Shown in pieces: positions 25,326-33,425 of a DNA stretch of 64,000 nt. The DNA is from DATFFO01 sp963744905 (GTDB lineage Bacteria > Actinomycetota > Acidimicrobiia > Spongiisociales > ZC4RG35). Within the stretch, counting starts at the first letter, position 1. Each line of letters starts with the position of its first letter. The DNA is taken from the NCBI GenBank assembly GCA_963744905.1, contig CAVUUV010000003.1, positions 372,001 through 436,000 on the forward strand, given 5' to 3'. The position numbers and the translations under genes are program-made. Below the pieces are notes generated by a model. That model searched no databases. It was not told where the DNA came from and saw only the letters and a program-made list of their open reading frames with translations.

Positions 25326-25784
25326 ATGACTGACCGGGAGATCTATGAACAGGTTCGAGGTCGGCTGATGCGATTCGCAGCTTCTCTGGTGGGGCCAGAC
25401 GATGCCGCCGATCTGGTGTCGGAGGCGATCGTCAAGACACTGCGCTCACGGACTCTCTCTTCCCTGGACAACCCACAGGCGTATCTGATGACGGCGGTGC
25501 TGAACGGCGCCCGCTCCCTGGGCCGGCGGGCGGCCCGGGAACGCAAGGCCTTGACCCACATGGGCGTGCCCGAGCGCGACCAGATCGTGGTCGGCGAGGA
25601 CACGTCGGCACTCACCGAGGCCGTGGCCGAACTGCCGGTCCAACAGCGCGCTGCCGTGTATCTGGTGTATTGGGAGGACCTGGCCCCGAGCGAGGCTGCC
25701 CACCTGATGGGGATCCGGCCCGGCACCCTGCGCCGCTACCTGCACCTGGCCCGCCAGAAGCTGCAGAGGTACGTCGATGAATGA
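25326..25784 (+). CDS. ECF-type RNA polymerase sigma factor
   Basis: A 152-residue sigma-70 family factor of the short ECF type. Region 2 reads YEQVRGRLMRFAASLVG, then DAADLVSEAIVKTLR and LDNPQAYLMTAVLNGARSLG. Region 4 reads VAELPVQQRAAVYLVYWEDL, then APSEAAHLMGIRPGTLRRYL and HLARQKLQRYV. There is no extra C-terminal domain. It would direct RNA polymerase to promoters such as the candidate at 25283. The downstream membrane protein overlaps its end by 8 bases and is a good candidate anti-sigma-like partner. Confidence 0.88.
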   Translation: MTDREIYEQVRGRLMRFAASLVGPDDAADLVSEAIVKTLRSRTLSSLDNPQAYLMTAVLNGARSLGRRAARERKALTHMGVPERDQIVVGEDTSALTEAVAELPVQQRAAVYLVYWEDLAPSEAAHLMGIRPGTLRRYLHLARQKLQRYVDE

Positions 25785-27177
25785 TGACCGCTTCCGCTCC
25801 GCCATTCGCTCCGGTCTGGCGCCGATGATCGACGAGGTGGACGAGGGGCCCGACTGGGACGAGGTCATGGCCCAATTCCAACAGCCCTGGCACCGCCGCC
25901 TCCCCGGTTGGGCGACGGCCGTGGCGGCTGCGTTTGCGGTGCTGATCGGACTGGGCGGTCTGACTCTGACCCTGGTGGGAGGTTCGGGATCATCCACAGC
26001 CACAACCGAAGCGCCCACCGAGCCTTCCTCGTCGGCGGAGCTGGTTTCGGCCGTTACGGCAGCGGCGCGCCGTCTTCACGCGGCTCCGGGCTACGAGGCG
26101 ATCCAACGCAGCTTCATCGATGGCCACCTGGCCGTGTCCACATGGGTGAGCGCTCGTGCCGGAGGCGACACGGTTGCCGTCCAGTCGATAGATCGAGACG
26201 TACGTGACACGGGATGGTGGTTGAGCAACGGCGCCGTGCCTCCGGCCGAGGGAAAGAACATCGCCACCACCGTGACGGTGAAAGCAAACGGGGAGGGCTA
26301 TCGGACCGAGCTCTCCACCGGGGTGGGAAGCGATTGGGCCCCCCTGGGGAGTCAGGTCAGGATCACGCCGGTCGCCTTCGACCTCGCCCAGCTCGCCACA
26401 ACGGATTGGCTCATGGACTCCCCCACCGACGTGACGGTGTCTCGGGGAACGAACTCCGAGGCGTGGACGGCCACCGCACCCTACGGCGACGGCAGCATCG
26501 TGGCACGCTGGACCCTTGGGGCCAACGGCGAACTGGAATCGTGGTCGGGAAGGCTGGTGAATACCGGCCCCTCATCAGCCGAATCCACGGATCCAACTGA
26601 CTCCTGGACGATCGACTTCACCACCCTGACCAGCCCTGACCCGATCGCCACTCCGGATCTCACTTCTCCGCCCGATCTATCTGCTCTCGGGCTACCAGCC
26701 GACTTCCCCTTCCCGGCCGACGTGCCAACTCCGACCAGCCAACCCACGGCCACCACCGAGCCCATCCTCGGCTTCGACCCAAAGTCGGCCTGGCGTCAGG
26801 CCAGCCAATGGTGGAATGCGGTCATCGACGGAGATCTCGACGCCGCCCGCTCCATCGCCAGCCCCGAGGCCGACTTCAACTACGCAGGAATCCAAGATGT
26901 CATCCACCAGCTCGGCACTCCTCTAACGGTGTCTGTAGACCCGGCGAGCCGGTTCGGGACTGAGGCGCTGCCTCAGCTGTGCTTCGAGGTCGATGGGACC
27001 GACGGCCGCTACGTGGGCTCGAACGTTTTCCGTCAGTACCAGGGGGAGTGGATGCTGTGGGAGATGCGTTCAAACGCGGAGCCCTGCGTGCCGCAGACGA
27101 ACGAGCCTGCCCTCGGCTTCGACTATCAATGGGGCCTGGCCTACCCGCCCGGCTGGTACCGGGCGGGCCGGAAGTGA
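25777..27177 (+). CDS. single-pass membrane protein, probable partner of the ECF sigma factor
   Basis: A 466-residue protein. Residues 1-43 are a short cytoplasmic segment (MNDDRFRSAIRSGLAPMIDE), residues about 45-67 a transmembrane helix (WATAVAAAFAVLIGLGGLTL) and the rest a large extracytoplasmic region with Thr/Ser/Pro-rich linkers. The C-terminal domain includes RQASQWWNAVIDGDLDAARS and LCFEVDGTDGRYVGSNVF, resembling a small SnoaL/NTF2-like fold. It overlaps the sigma-factor gene by 8 bases. Topology fits an anti-sigma or signal-sensing partner, but no ZAS zinc motif (HxxxCxxC) is present, so the regulatory mode is unknown. Confidence 0.72.
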   Translation: MNDDRFRSAIRSGLAPMIDEVDEGPDWDEVMAQFQQPWHRRLPGWATAVAAAFAVLIGLGGLTLTLVGGSGSSTATTEAPTEPSSSAELVSAVTAAARRLHAAPGYEAIQRSFIDGHLAVSTWVSARAGGDTVAVQSIDRDVRDTGWWLSNGAVPPAEGKNIATTVTVKANGEGYRTELSTGVGSDWAPLGSQVRITPVAFDLAQLATTDWLMDSPTDVTVSRGTNSEAWTATAPYGDGSIVARWTLGANGELESWSGRLVNTGPSSAESTDPTDSWTIDFTTLTSPDPIATPDLTSPPDLSALGLPADFPFPADVPTPTSQPTATTEPILGFDPKSAWRQASQWWNAVIDGDLDAARSIASPEADFNYAGIQDVIHQLGTPLTVSVDPASRFGTEALPQLCFEVDGTDGRYVGSNVFRQYQGEWMLWEMRSNAEPCVPQTNEPALGFDYQWGLAYPPGWYRAGRK

Positions 27178-27277
27178 TGCCCTATCTCGGCTGGCCGATC
27201 GTTGACCATTGCCACCATCGCCCCTTCGGCCGGGAGGCGAAACGTGCGCACAGGTACCGGAGAACGCATTACGCGAC

Positions 27278-27971
27278 ATGTCGGCCAAGGATGTGCTCCT
27301 GACCGTCTTCTTCCAGGGGGCGACCAGGGGTGATTTCCAGCCGCTGCCGGAGACCGTGAACGATGCCACCTTCCCCGTCGCTGAGCGGATGCGATGTCCA
27401 GTCTTGTTCAGAGCGAACCGACCTCGAGATCCACCTGGGCAGCTTCGCTGTCGGCGGCCAGGATGTCTCCGTTCTCCTGGCCTTCGGCCAGGACGTGGAC
27501 CCGGCGGACGGACAGGCGGCATGGGATGTGCTCGGTTCCCTCCAGAACCTGGGCCATGTCGATGGGGGAAATCCGGGTGTGTGCGTGGTCACTCTCCCCG
27601 GAAACCCGCCCATGACTCCGCCGGATCCGTACAACCCCGAGCCGTCGACCTCAGGAGACGCCTGGTACGGGACCGCCAAGCTCTGGACGGTTCTTCCTGT
27701 CGACGGCGACTACGCGACGCCACGCAAGAGCGTGTGGTGGAGCACCAACTTCCCCGGTGGTGCCATCGAAGGGTCGCCCGAAATCCCCACCACCTGGCAA
27801 CGCCTCGACGCCGACGTGGATCCGATATCGCTCGACGCCGGCACCAACGCTCACACCGCCGCCGACGGATGGTTCATGATCTCCGGCATCGACCCGACCA
27901 GCCCGGCTGCTGGCAGGTCACCGCCACCTACAAGGGCGCCACCCTCAGCTTACGTCTACGCCAACCACTAG
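27278..27971 (+). pseudogene. frame-damaged hypothetical secreted-domain gene
   Basis: A fragmentary coding region. The first frame reads MSAKDVLLTVFFQGATRGDF then PLPETVNDATFPVAERMRC; near 27390 it shifts to DVQSCSERTDLEIHLGSFA, GGQDVSVLLAFGQDVDP, KLWTVLPVDGDYATPRKSVW and TAADGWFMISGIDP. Near 27903 it shifts again to GCWQVTATYKGATLS and back near 27952 to YVYANH. The C-terminal GCW..TATYKGATLSYV resembles a short beta-sandwich found at the ends of secreted actinobacterial proteins. No confident start is visible; ATG 27278 is the first Met in the right frame. It lies downstream of the sigma-factor pair. Confidence 0.5.
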
Positions 27972-27983
27972 GGCGTAGGCAAC

Positions 27984-28087
27984 TCCCCCCTACCCCACAG
28001 CCTGCGGCTGCGGGGGCCCCTTCCCCGCTTTGTCCCCCTGCTTGCAGTGGGAAGGTCCCTGCCGCCGAAGGCGGGAGGTAGGGGGAG
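27984..28087. repeat. GC-rich double-hairpin intergenic repeat, copy C (inverted pair)
   Basis: Between two convergent genes. The left half is CCCCCCTACCCC, a stem (CAGCCTGCGGCTG) and CCCCTTCCCC. The right half is the reverse-strand form: GCTTTGTCCCCCTGCTTGCA, GGGAAGGTCCCTGCCGCC and GGCGGGAGGTAGGGGG. Each half keeps the order seen in other copies. Confidence 0.75.
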
Positions 28088-28094
28088 GTGAGGC

Positions 28095-28680
28095 TCAACC
28101 CTCGCCTAGCCAGCCCAGGGCGAGCCGGGTGGCCACCTCGATGGCGCGTTCCGAGCTGAGGCCGGTCTCGAGGAGGGTGCCGCGGAAGCCGGGGTTGGTG
28201 AGGGCGGAGATGACCTGGACAGTCTCGGAGTCCTGGGCACGCTCGCCCAGGGCGGCGAAAAGCATGCTGCCCACGTTCTCCTCCCACCACTGGTTCGCCT
28301 TGGCCAGGGACGGGATGGTCAGGGCTCTTCTGATACACCTGGAAAGCCCATTCGCTCCTCTCGAACAGGCCGAACAACTCCCGCACCAGGGCCGAGACCC
28401 GCTCGGCCAAGGGAGCATCAGGGTCTATGGCGTCGGACGAGGGGGCTCTCATCTGCTCCGTCCACGACTCCACCACGGCGTCGGCCAGGTCCTCGGGGGT
28501 CGGGTAGTGATACAGCACCGTCCCCGCCGCCACGTCGGCCCGCCGTGCCACGGCCTGCATGGACGTGTTCTCGATCCCGTTGTCCTGGTACTCGAGGCCG
28601 GCCGCTTCGACGATCCGGCGCCGGGTCTCGTCCACCGACGCCTTCCGCTTTCCCAGCCGATAGGGCCGTTTTCCTGCCAT
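28095..28680 (-). CDS. TetR/AcrR family regulator, one frameshift
   Basis: The N-terminal frame encodes a helix-turn-helix of TetR type: DETRRRIVEAAGLEYQDNGI, then ENTSMQAVARRADVAAGTVL and YHYPTPEDLADAVVESW. It runs to EWAFQVYQ and is then interrupted near 28330. The correct frame continues as RALTIPSLAKANQWWEENVG and QVISALTNPGFRGTLLETGL, ending LALGWLGEG. Total length would be about 195 residues, normal for the family. It faces the multi-pass membrane gene at 28764 across an AT-rich spacer with a palindrome, so local repression of that gene and itself is likely. The single shift may be a sequence error. Confidence 0.8.
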
Positions 28681-28710
28681 GCTGAGAATTTAGTTGCATA
28701 CAATCGTTTA

Positions 28711-28722
28711 AATACAAGTATT
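28711..28722. promoter_or_regulatory. candidate operator between TetR and membrane protein genes
   Basis: AATACAAGTATT is an AATAC/GTATT inverted repeat with a 2-base centre, within the only strongly AT-rich spacer of this region (about 28690-28725). Position between divergent genes, 31 bases from the TetR start, fits an operator. Confidence 0.45.
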
Positions 28723-28763
28723 TTCTCCGCATTCGCTCTGACGACATGGAGGAGGAACAGCCG

Positions 28764-29735
28764 ATGACCACGACGAAGGCACCCGCGATGCAGCGAATCG
28801 AACTGCTCCGAAGGAGGCTTCGCACCTGGACCCTGGCCACCCTGGTGACCTTCCTCCTCAGCCTGGGTGGCCTTCGTCGCCTTCATGTCCCTGGGCGATG
28901 CCTTCGTCACCCTGAGCGACTCGATCAGCCTTTTCCTGGCCGCAACCATCGTCCCGGTCATCAACGGGCTGGACGTTCTCCTGTCTCCCGCCGCCACGCA
29001 GACTGTCGCGGCTGGTCCGCTGGACCGGTCTGATCGGGGGCGAGCCTGGTGGGGACAGGCAGCATCGTCCTCCTCGCTGCCGACCTCTCCTCGCTGCCGG
29101 GAACCGGGGGTCTCCCGATGCAATACGTCGGGTACGGGCTGATCGGGGTGTGGCTGGTCCTCACCAGCGCCCTCCTCCCCCGCACCTCCCTCCTCCCCCT
29201 CCGGGTGACGACGGCCGCCTATGTGGCCGGAGCGGGCTTCCTGCTGGGATTGCTCGCCGGGCCGCTGGGACCGGAGAGCCCGGTGGTGATGCTGGCCGGG
29301 CTGTTGTCGGTGGTCGGCTTCGTGGCCTGGTGCATCTTCATTCGGTCCGCACTGGCCAACCCACTGATGACTGCCTCGCAACGAGGCTGTTTGATCACCG
29401 CCATCGCCCTCTCTGGAGCCGGGGCACTGTTCCACAACCTGCGGGAGGGCTTCTCCCTCCTGGCCGGGGAGACCGCCCCCGCCCTAGTCGCGACGGTGGC
29501 GCTCATCGTGGCCTGGTGGAGGACCTCGGGGGCGGCCCTGTGGTGGCTGACCTCGGCCTGGGTCGGGCTCAACCTGATGGTGGGAGCGATCCTCAGCGTG
29601 ATACCCCTCCCCATCCTCCCCTTCGTTCCCGAACAGTCGACCGGCCACTACCTGAGCCACGTCATCTACGGCCTCACCCAGTTGCCGGCGGTGTGGGCAT
29701 TGTGGATCACCCGACCGAGAAGGGTCTACGCCTGA
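28764..29735 (+). pseudogene. multi-pass membrane protein gene with frameshifts
   Basis: Read across frames, this gives a protein of about 320 residues with eight or so hydrophobic helices. The start is MTTTKAPAMQRIELLRRRLR after a GGAGGA site. The frame changes near 28860 (FLL to AWVAFVAFMSLGDAF), near 29008 (to RLVRWTGLIG) and near 29035 (to VGTGSIVLLAADLSS); from there it is intact to the stop. Later helices include QYVGYGLIGVWLVLTSALL, GAGFLLGLLAGPLG and WWLTSAWVGLNLMVGAILSV. I do not recognise the family. It is divergent from the TetR gene and followed without a gap by a methyltransferase (TGATG overlap). Confidence 0.65.
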
Positions 29736-30337
29736 TGGTGGGATCGGCCGCCTACGACTGGATGTATCGGATCTGGGCACCCTGGGACAAGGTCGGAGTC
29801 CGCCATGACCTGCGAGACCTGTTGGATCGAGGTGACGTCGACTCCGAGCGCTACCCCCGCTCCATCGACCTGGGTTGCGGGACCGGAGCCAACGTGGTCT
29901 ATCTGGCCGGGAAAGGATTCGAATCCCACGGAGTCGACTTCTCCGAGGTAGCCATCGCCAAGGCACGACGGCGGGCCGAAGCGAGCGCCGTCGAGGCCAC
30001 CCTGGTGGTGGGCGACCTCACCGCCCCATCCATCCCCGGCATCGAGGGACCTTTCGACTTCCTGGTCGACTTCGGGACCCTCGACGACCTCCGGGGCGAG
30101 AAACGCCGGGCCATGGCCGCCACCATCACCCGCCTGTCCCGCCCGGGCAGCAAATTCCTCGAGTTCTGCTTCTACGGGGTCACAAACGAGCTCCCCCGGT
30201 TCAGCTTCAAGGGCACCTCCAGGATGTCCCATGTCGCCCCCGGGGAACTCGAGGACTTGTTCCCGGAGTGGAGCATGGAACCGTTCTCGTCCAACCCAGA
30301 GTGGCGCATCGCCTGCTTCCTGCTGACGCGGGGGTGA
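29735..30337 (+). CDS. class I SAM-dependent methyltransferase
   Basis: A 200-residue Rossmann-fold methyltransferase. Motif I is SIDLGCGTGANVVYLAGKGF near residue 47, motif II HGVDFSEVAIAKARRRA and motif III DFLVDFGTLDDLRGEKRRAM. This subgroup, with the acidic VGDLTAPSIPGIEGPFD, resembles small thiopurine-type methyltransferases. The substrate is unknown. ATG 29735 overlaps the stop of the membrane gene upstream, so the two are coupled and probably under the same TetR control. The gene ends at an intergenic repeat. Confidence 0.85.
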   Translation: MVGSAAYDWMYRIWAPWDKVGVRHDLRDLLDRGDVDSERYPRSIDLGCGTGANVVYLAGKGFESHGVDFSEVAIAKARRRAEASAVEATLVVGDLTAPSIPGIEGPFDFLVDFGTLDDLRGEKRRAMAATITRLSRPGSKFLEFCFYGVTNELPRFSFKGTSRMSHVAPGELEDLFPEWSMEPFSSNPEWRIACFLLTRG

Positions 30338-30340
30338 GGG

Positions 30341-30404
30341 TCCCCCCTACCCCACTGCTCCGCAGCCGGAGCCCCTTCCCCCTTGCTCGGCAAGGGGGAC
30401 AAAA
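30341..30404 (+). repeat. GC-rich double-hairpin intergenic repeat, copy D
   Basis: CCCCCCTACCCC, an imperfect stem (CTGCTCCGCAGC), GCCCCTTCCCCC and the stem CCCCCTTGCTCGGCAAGGGG ending in GACAAAA. Further GC-rich inverted sequence (CCTCCCCGGGGGAGG) continues to about 30449. It lies between convergent methyltransferase and DUF2630 genes. Confidence 0.7.
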
Positions 30405-30462
30405 CGGAACCCTCCGTCTCGCTTCGCTCGCCACCTCCCCGGGGGAGGAAACGCGTGGCGGG

Positions 30463-30711
30463 CTACTGCTTGTAGTTCTCCACAGTGGACTCGTCCCGCA
30501 CCGCCGCCTGCTCGGGATCCCCGCCGAACTCCCTCAGTGCCCGCCGCTGGTTGAGCAGGTCCCAGCACTGGTCAAGCTCCACCTCCACCGCCTCCAGGCG
30601 GCGCTGATCATTCAATCGCAGCGGCGTCCCGGTGTGGCTTTCGCGCAGCTGCCTCTCTTCGTCAACCAGTTCGCTGATGCGGGAAAAGATGGCCAGATCA
30701 TCTGATGGCAT
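30463..30711 (-). CDS. DUF2630 family protein
   Basis: An 82-residue protein matching the DUF2630 family: FSRISELVDEERQLRESHTG followed by RRLEAVEVELDQCWDLLNQR, RALREFGGDPEQAAVRD and a final ESTVENYKQ. It is soluble, mostly helical and coiled-coil-like. The family is typical of actinobacteria and has no known function. It lies just 64 bases from the end of the membrane-sensor gene on the same strand and may be co-transcribed. Confidence 0.88.
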   Translation of the reverse strand: MPSDDLAIFSRISELVDEERQLRESHTGTPLRLNDQRRLEAVEVELDQCWDLLNQRRALREFGGDPEQAAVRDESTVENYKQ

Positions 30712-30775
30712 ACCCCAACACTATCCCCGCCCGGGACGCTGCGGTACCCAGGCCGGGAAGGCGACACCCTCGCCA

Positions 30776-32020
30776 TCAACCGCCGTCGCCGGGGTTCCTG
30801 ATCCAGGCTCCCACTACCGACGGTTCCATCGTCTCGACAACCAGAGCCACGGACTCGTCGACCAATGAATCGACAGGCATCTCGGCTCCTACCCGGGCGG
30901 CGAAGCCATCGATGACCTTCTGTGCGTTGTATCGGGTTCTGTTGAACCGACGATCGACCCAGATGAGGGCTCTCCTCCGCACGGGATTAAAGAGCACCGC
31001 TACGACGAGCGTCGAGACCGCCACGAAGATCGGCGGCTGTCTACCCATCAGGCGGGACGGAATCCACACCGCGCCGGTCGCATACACAAACGCCAACACC
31101 GCCACAACCAGGGCATACCCGATTGTCCTCGAGATCAGGCGATCGATGTCGAAGAGCCGGTAGCGGGTGATGGAAACCACGACGGACACCGGGATCAACA
31201 TCAGCGTCACCACCTGCGGGAGGAAGTCGAACCAACCGAACACCAAAGCCGGCGCAACTCCGAAGACCACGAACAGACTGAGGGCGTAGGCGACCCAGCG
31301 GATCTGGGCTCGCACAGGCGCGGGCGAGCGCCGGTATCTGACCACGATCGCCACCACTCCGCCGACGACGAACGGGATGACGGTGAGCGCCAGGATGTAC
31401 AGGTAGGGAGGATTCGCCATCCTGCCCTGCTCGAGGAACCCGATCGGGTTGGCGATCGACCAGTCCTCGGTAGTCGGGCTGACCCGGGACGGGAAGGCCT
31501 CTGCGAAGACCGCTGTTGTGGCACCGCCCAGCGCCATCCACCCCGCCCACCTCCCACGTCGGGTTCGAAATCGGCCGGTGGGAAACAGGTACATCAGCAG
31601 ACAGATCGGCATCATCATGCCGATGAGAAAGCCGACGTTGAACCAGATCACCGCCAGGGCATCGGCCAGGCCGGCCGGTTCGGGACGGGCGCTCGTCACC
31701 CTCTGGTCGGCCCAGATGCTGATCAACATCGCCGCCCCGACCAGCAGGAAGAGGAGGGAGATCCGATTACCAGGGGCCCGGGCGGCGATGACGGCTCCCA
31801 AGGCCGTGAACAGGGCCGGCAACAGCCAAACGCCGATCTGGCCCAGGCTCAACGACTCACCTCTGGACGGTGACCACCCGGCCCCACCCACGACCACCAG
31901 GGTGGTCAGCCCCACCAGGGCGAACCAGACCCACAGGTATTGCTCGCGTCTCAGTAGTCGAGGCATCACCCAACCAGGATCGGGATCGGACGTGACAGGA
32001 GCGTTACGAGCACGGGCCAC
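30776..32020 (-). CDS. multi-pass membrane sensor-like protein without kinase
   Basis: A 414-residue protein with about eight transmembrane helices, for example YLWVWFALVGLTTLVVVGGA, IGVWLLPALFTALGAVIA and ALVVAVLAFVYATGAVWIP. After the last helices comes VLFNPVRRRALIWVDRRFNR and TRYNAQKVIDGFAARVGAEM, the short linker that joins this type of sensor to a histidine kinase. The frame stops soon after (VVETMEPSVVGAWIRN) with no kinase, HATPase or GAF domain. It is probably a sensor-only member. ATG 31966 could be the true start instead of GTG 32020, as neither has a clear ribosome-binding site. Confidence 0.75.
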   Translation of the reverse strand: MARARNAPVTSDPDPGWVMPRLLRREQYLWVWFALVGLTTLVVVGGAGWSPSRGESLSLGQIGVWLLPALFTALGAVIAARAPGNRISLLFLLVGAAMLISIWADQRVTSARPEPAGLADALAVIWFNVGFLIGMMMPICLLMYLFPTGRFRTRRGRWAGWMALGGATTAVFAEAFPSRVSPTTEDWSIANPIGFLEQGRMANPPYLYILALTVIPFVVGGVVAIVVRYRRSPAPVRAQIRWVAYALSLFVVFGVAPALVFGWFDFLPQVVTLMLIPVSVVVSITRYRLFDIDRLISRTIGYALVVAVLAFVYATGAVWIPSRLMGRQPPIFVAVSTLVVAVLFNPVRRRALIWVDRRFNRTRYNAQKVIDGFAARVGAEMPVDSLVDESVALVVETMEPSVVGAWIRNPGDGG

Positions 32021-32076
32021 CGATCGCGGGCCGGACGAAACCCCGCAGGTCGAGATTGCGAGAGGTCGCGGGGCGC

Positions 32077-33297
32077 CTAACGCCCTCCAGCCGTCTCGGA
32101 GGCGGGTGGGCCGAGCTGGTCACGAAGCTGATCGGAGGTAACGGTCTCCTCTTCCATCAGCAGCTTTACCACTCGCTCCAGTTCATCGTGGTGATCCTCG
32201 ATGACGGTGCGAGCGTGGGCCTGCTCGTTCTCGAGCAGGGTCGCCACCTCGTGATCGATACTGGCGGCCGTCTCGTCGCTGAGGGCGCTGGAGTACACCT
32301 TGCGCTCTTCGGGGAGCTGGGTGGTGGCCCCACCGGTCCGACCGTGTCCGACGATGCTCACCTTCCTGACCGGGTCGGCGTCTTCGGTGTGCCAGGCCAC
32401 CAGGGCATGGCGGCCTCGTGGTTCGCCACCAGCCTGCGCTCCTGCTCGGCCATGGGCACCGCCACCAGGGCGGCCTCGTTGGCCACGTTGGCCAGGTCGG
32501 CTCCGCTCATCCCCATCGCCGCCCGGGCTATCGACTCAAGGTCGACGTCGTCGGCCATGCGGCGCTCACGGGTGTGGATCTCCAGTATCCCCGTGCGCCC
32601 TTTCAGGTCGGGCAGGCCGACCGTCACCTCCCGGTCGAAACGACCGGGACGCAACAACCCCGGGTCCCAACACATCGGGCCGATTGGTGGCGGCGATGAC
32701 CACCGCCCGCTGGCGATCCTCGAACCCGGGGACGTCATCGAAGGTCACGTGGGTGGTCTCGGCGGTGACCCGCCGGGCCTTGGAGCGACCGAAGTCGAAG
32801 ATCTGGGACTGGCGTCCCGCCGCTCTCCGCACCAGCCAGAACACGAACACCCCGATCAGGATGAAGGGAAGCCAACTGATCAAGAAGCTGGACAACAGAC
32901 CGGGCTGGGCGGATTGGACGTTGACCGTGGCCCCCTGGTCCCTCAGCTCCTGGATCAGACCCTGCTGGCCCACCTCGGCGGGGAAACCGGCCTTGAAGTG
33001 GGTGATCTCTGTGGGCTGTTGGGCGTCCGGGGTCAGCTTGATGGAGGCGGACTGGTCCAGCGTGCCCGAGATCTGGTCGCCCTGGATCAACACATCGGAC
33101 ACGTTGCCCTTGTCGACCTGGGTGAGGAGAGAACCGTAGGGGATGGAGGGAGTGGCGGACTGGCCCAGGAAAAGCGGGTAGACCAGCCACCCCACCAGCA
33201 GCGCCGCCAGGATCCACCACATGAGGGATCTGGACCGAGACGGCTGACCTAACGGCGACTGGCGTTCGCCCCCGAAGGGGGACTGACGTTGGGTCAT
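32077..33297 (-). pseudogene. ftsH: FtsH-like metalloprotease with internal deletions
   Basis: The N-terminus is normal: a transmembrane helix (MWWILAALLVGWLVYPLFLG), an extracytoplasmic domain, a second helix (LLSSFLISWLPFILIGVFVF) and TTHVTFDDVPGFED. It then jumps straight to RQRAVVIAATNRPDVL, losing about 130 residues with Walker A and B. After LLRPGRFDREVTVGLPDLKG and MSGADLANVANEAALVA, a one-base loss near 32408 hides the HEAGH zinc site. A second gap joins TTQLPEERKVYSSA to LSDETAASIDHEVATLLENE, removing much of the peptidase. A further single-base shift lies near 32671. It would be a membrane AAA protease if intact; as read it cannot hydrolyse ATP. Confidence 0.75.
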
Positions 33298-33425
33298 TTT
33301 CGGATCGGCCGTCGGGATGACGGCGGGATAGCGGTCTCCTTCCGAGGTTACGCCCTTGCTCTTCCAATCCAGGCCTCGGCCAATCGGGAGACCAGCCTCT
33401 GTCCCTGCGCAGGGGAATTCGGGGC

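Noticed and set aside
32400..32415. Loss of the FtsH zinc motif as a real HEAAM variant
   Set aside because: Restoring one G gives HEAGHALVAWHTED in frame with the following conserved block, so the change is a one-base gap, not a substituted motif.
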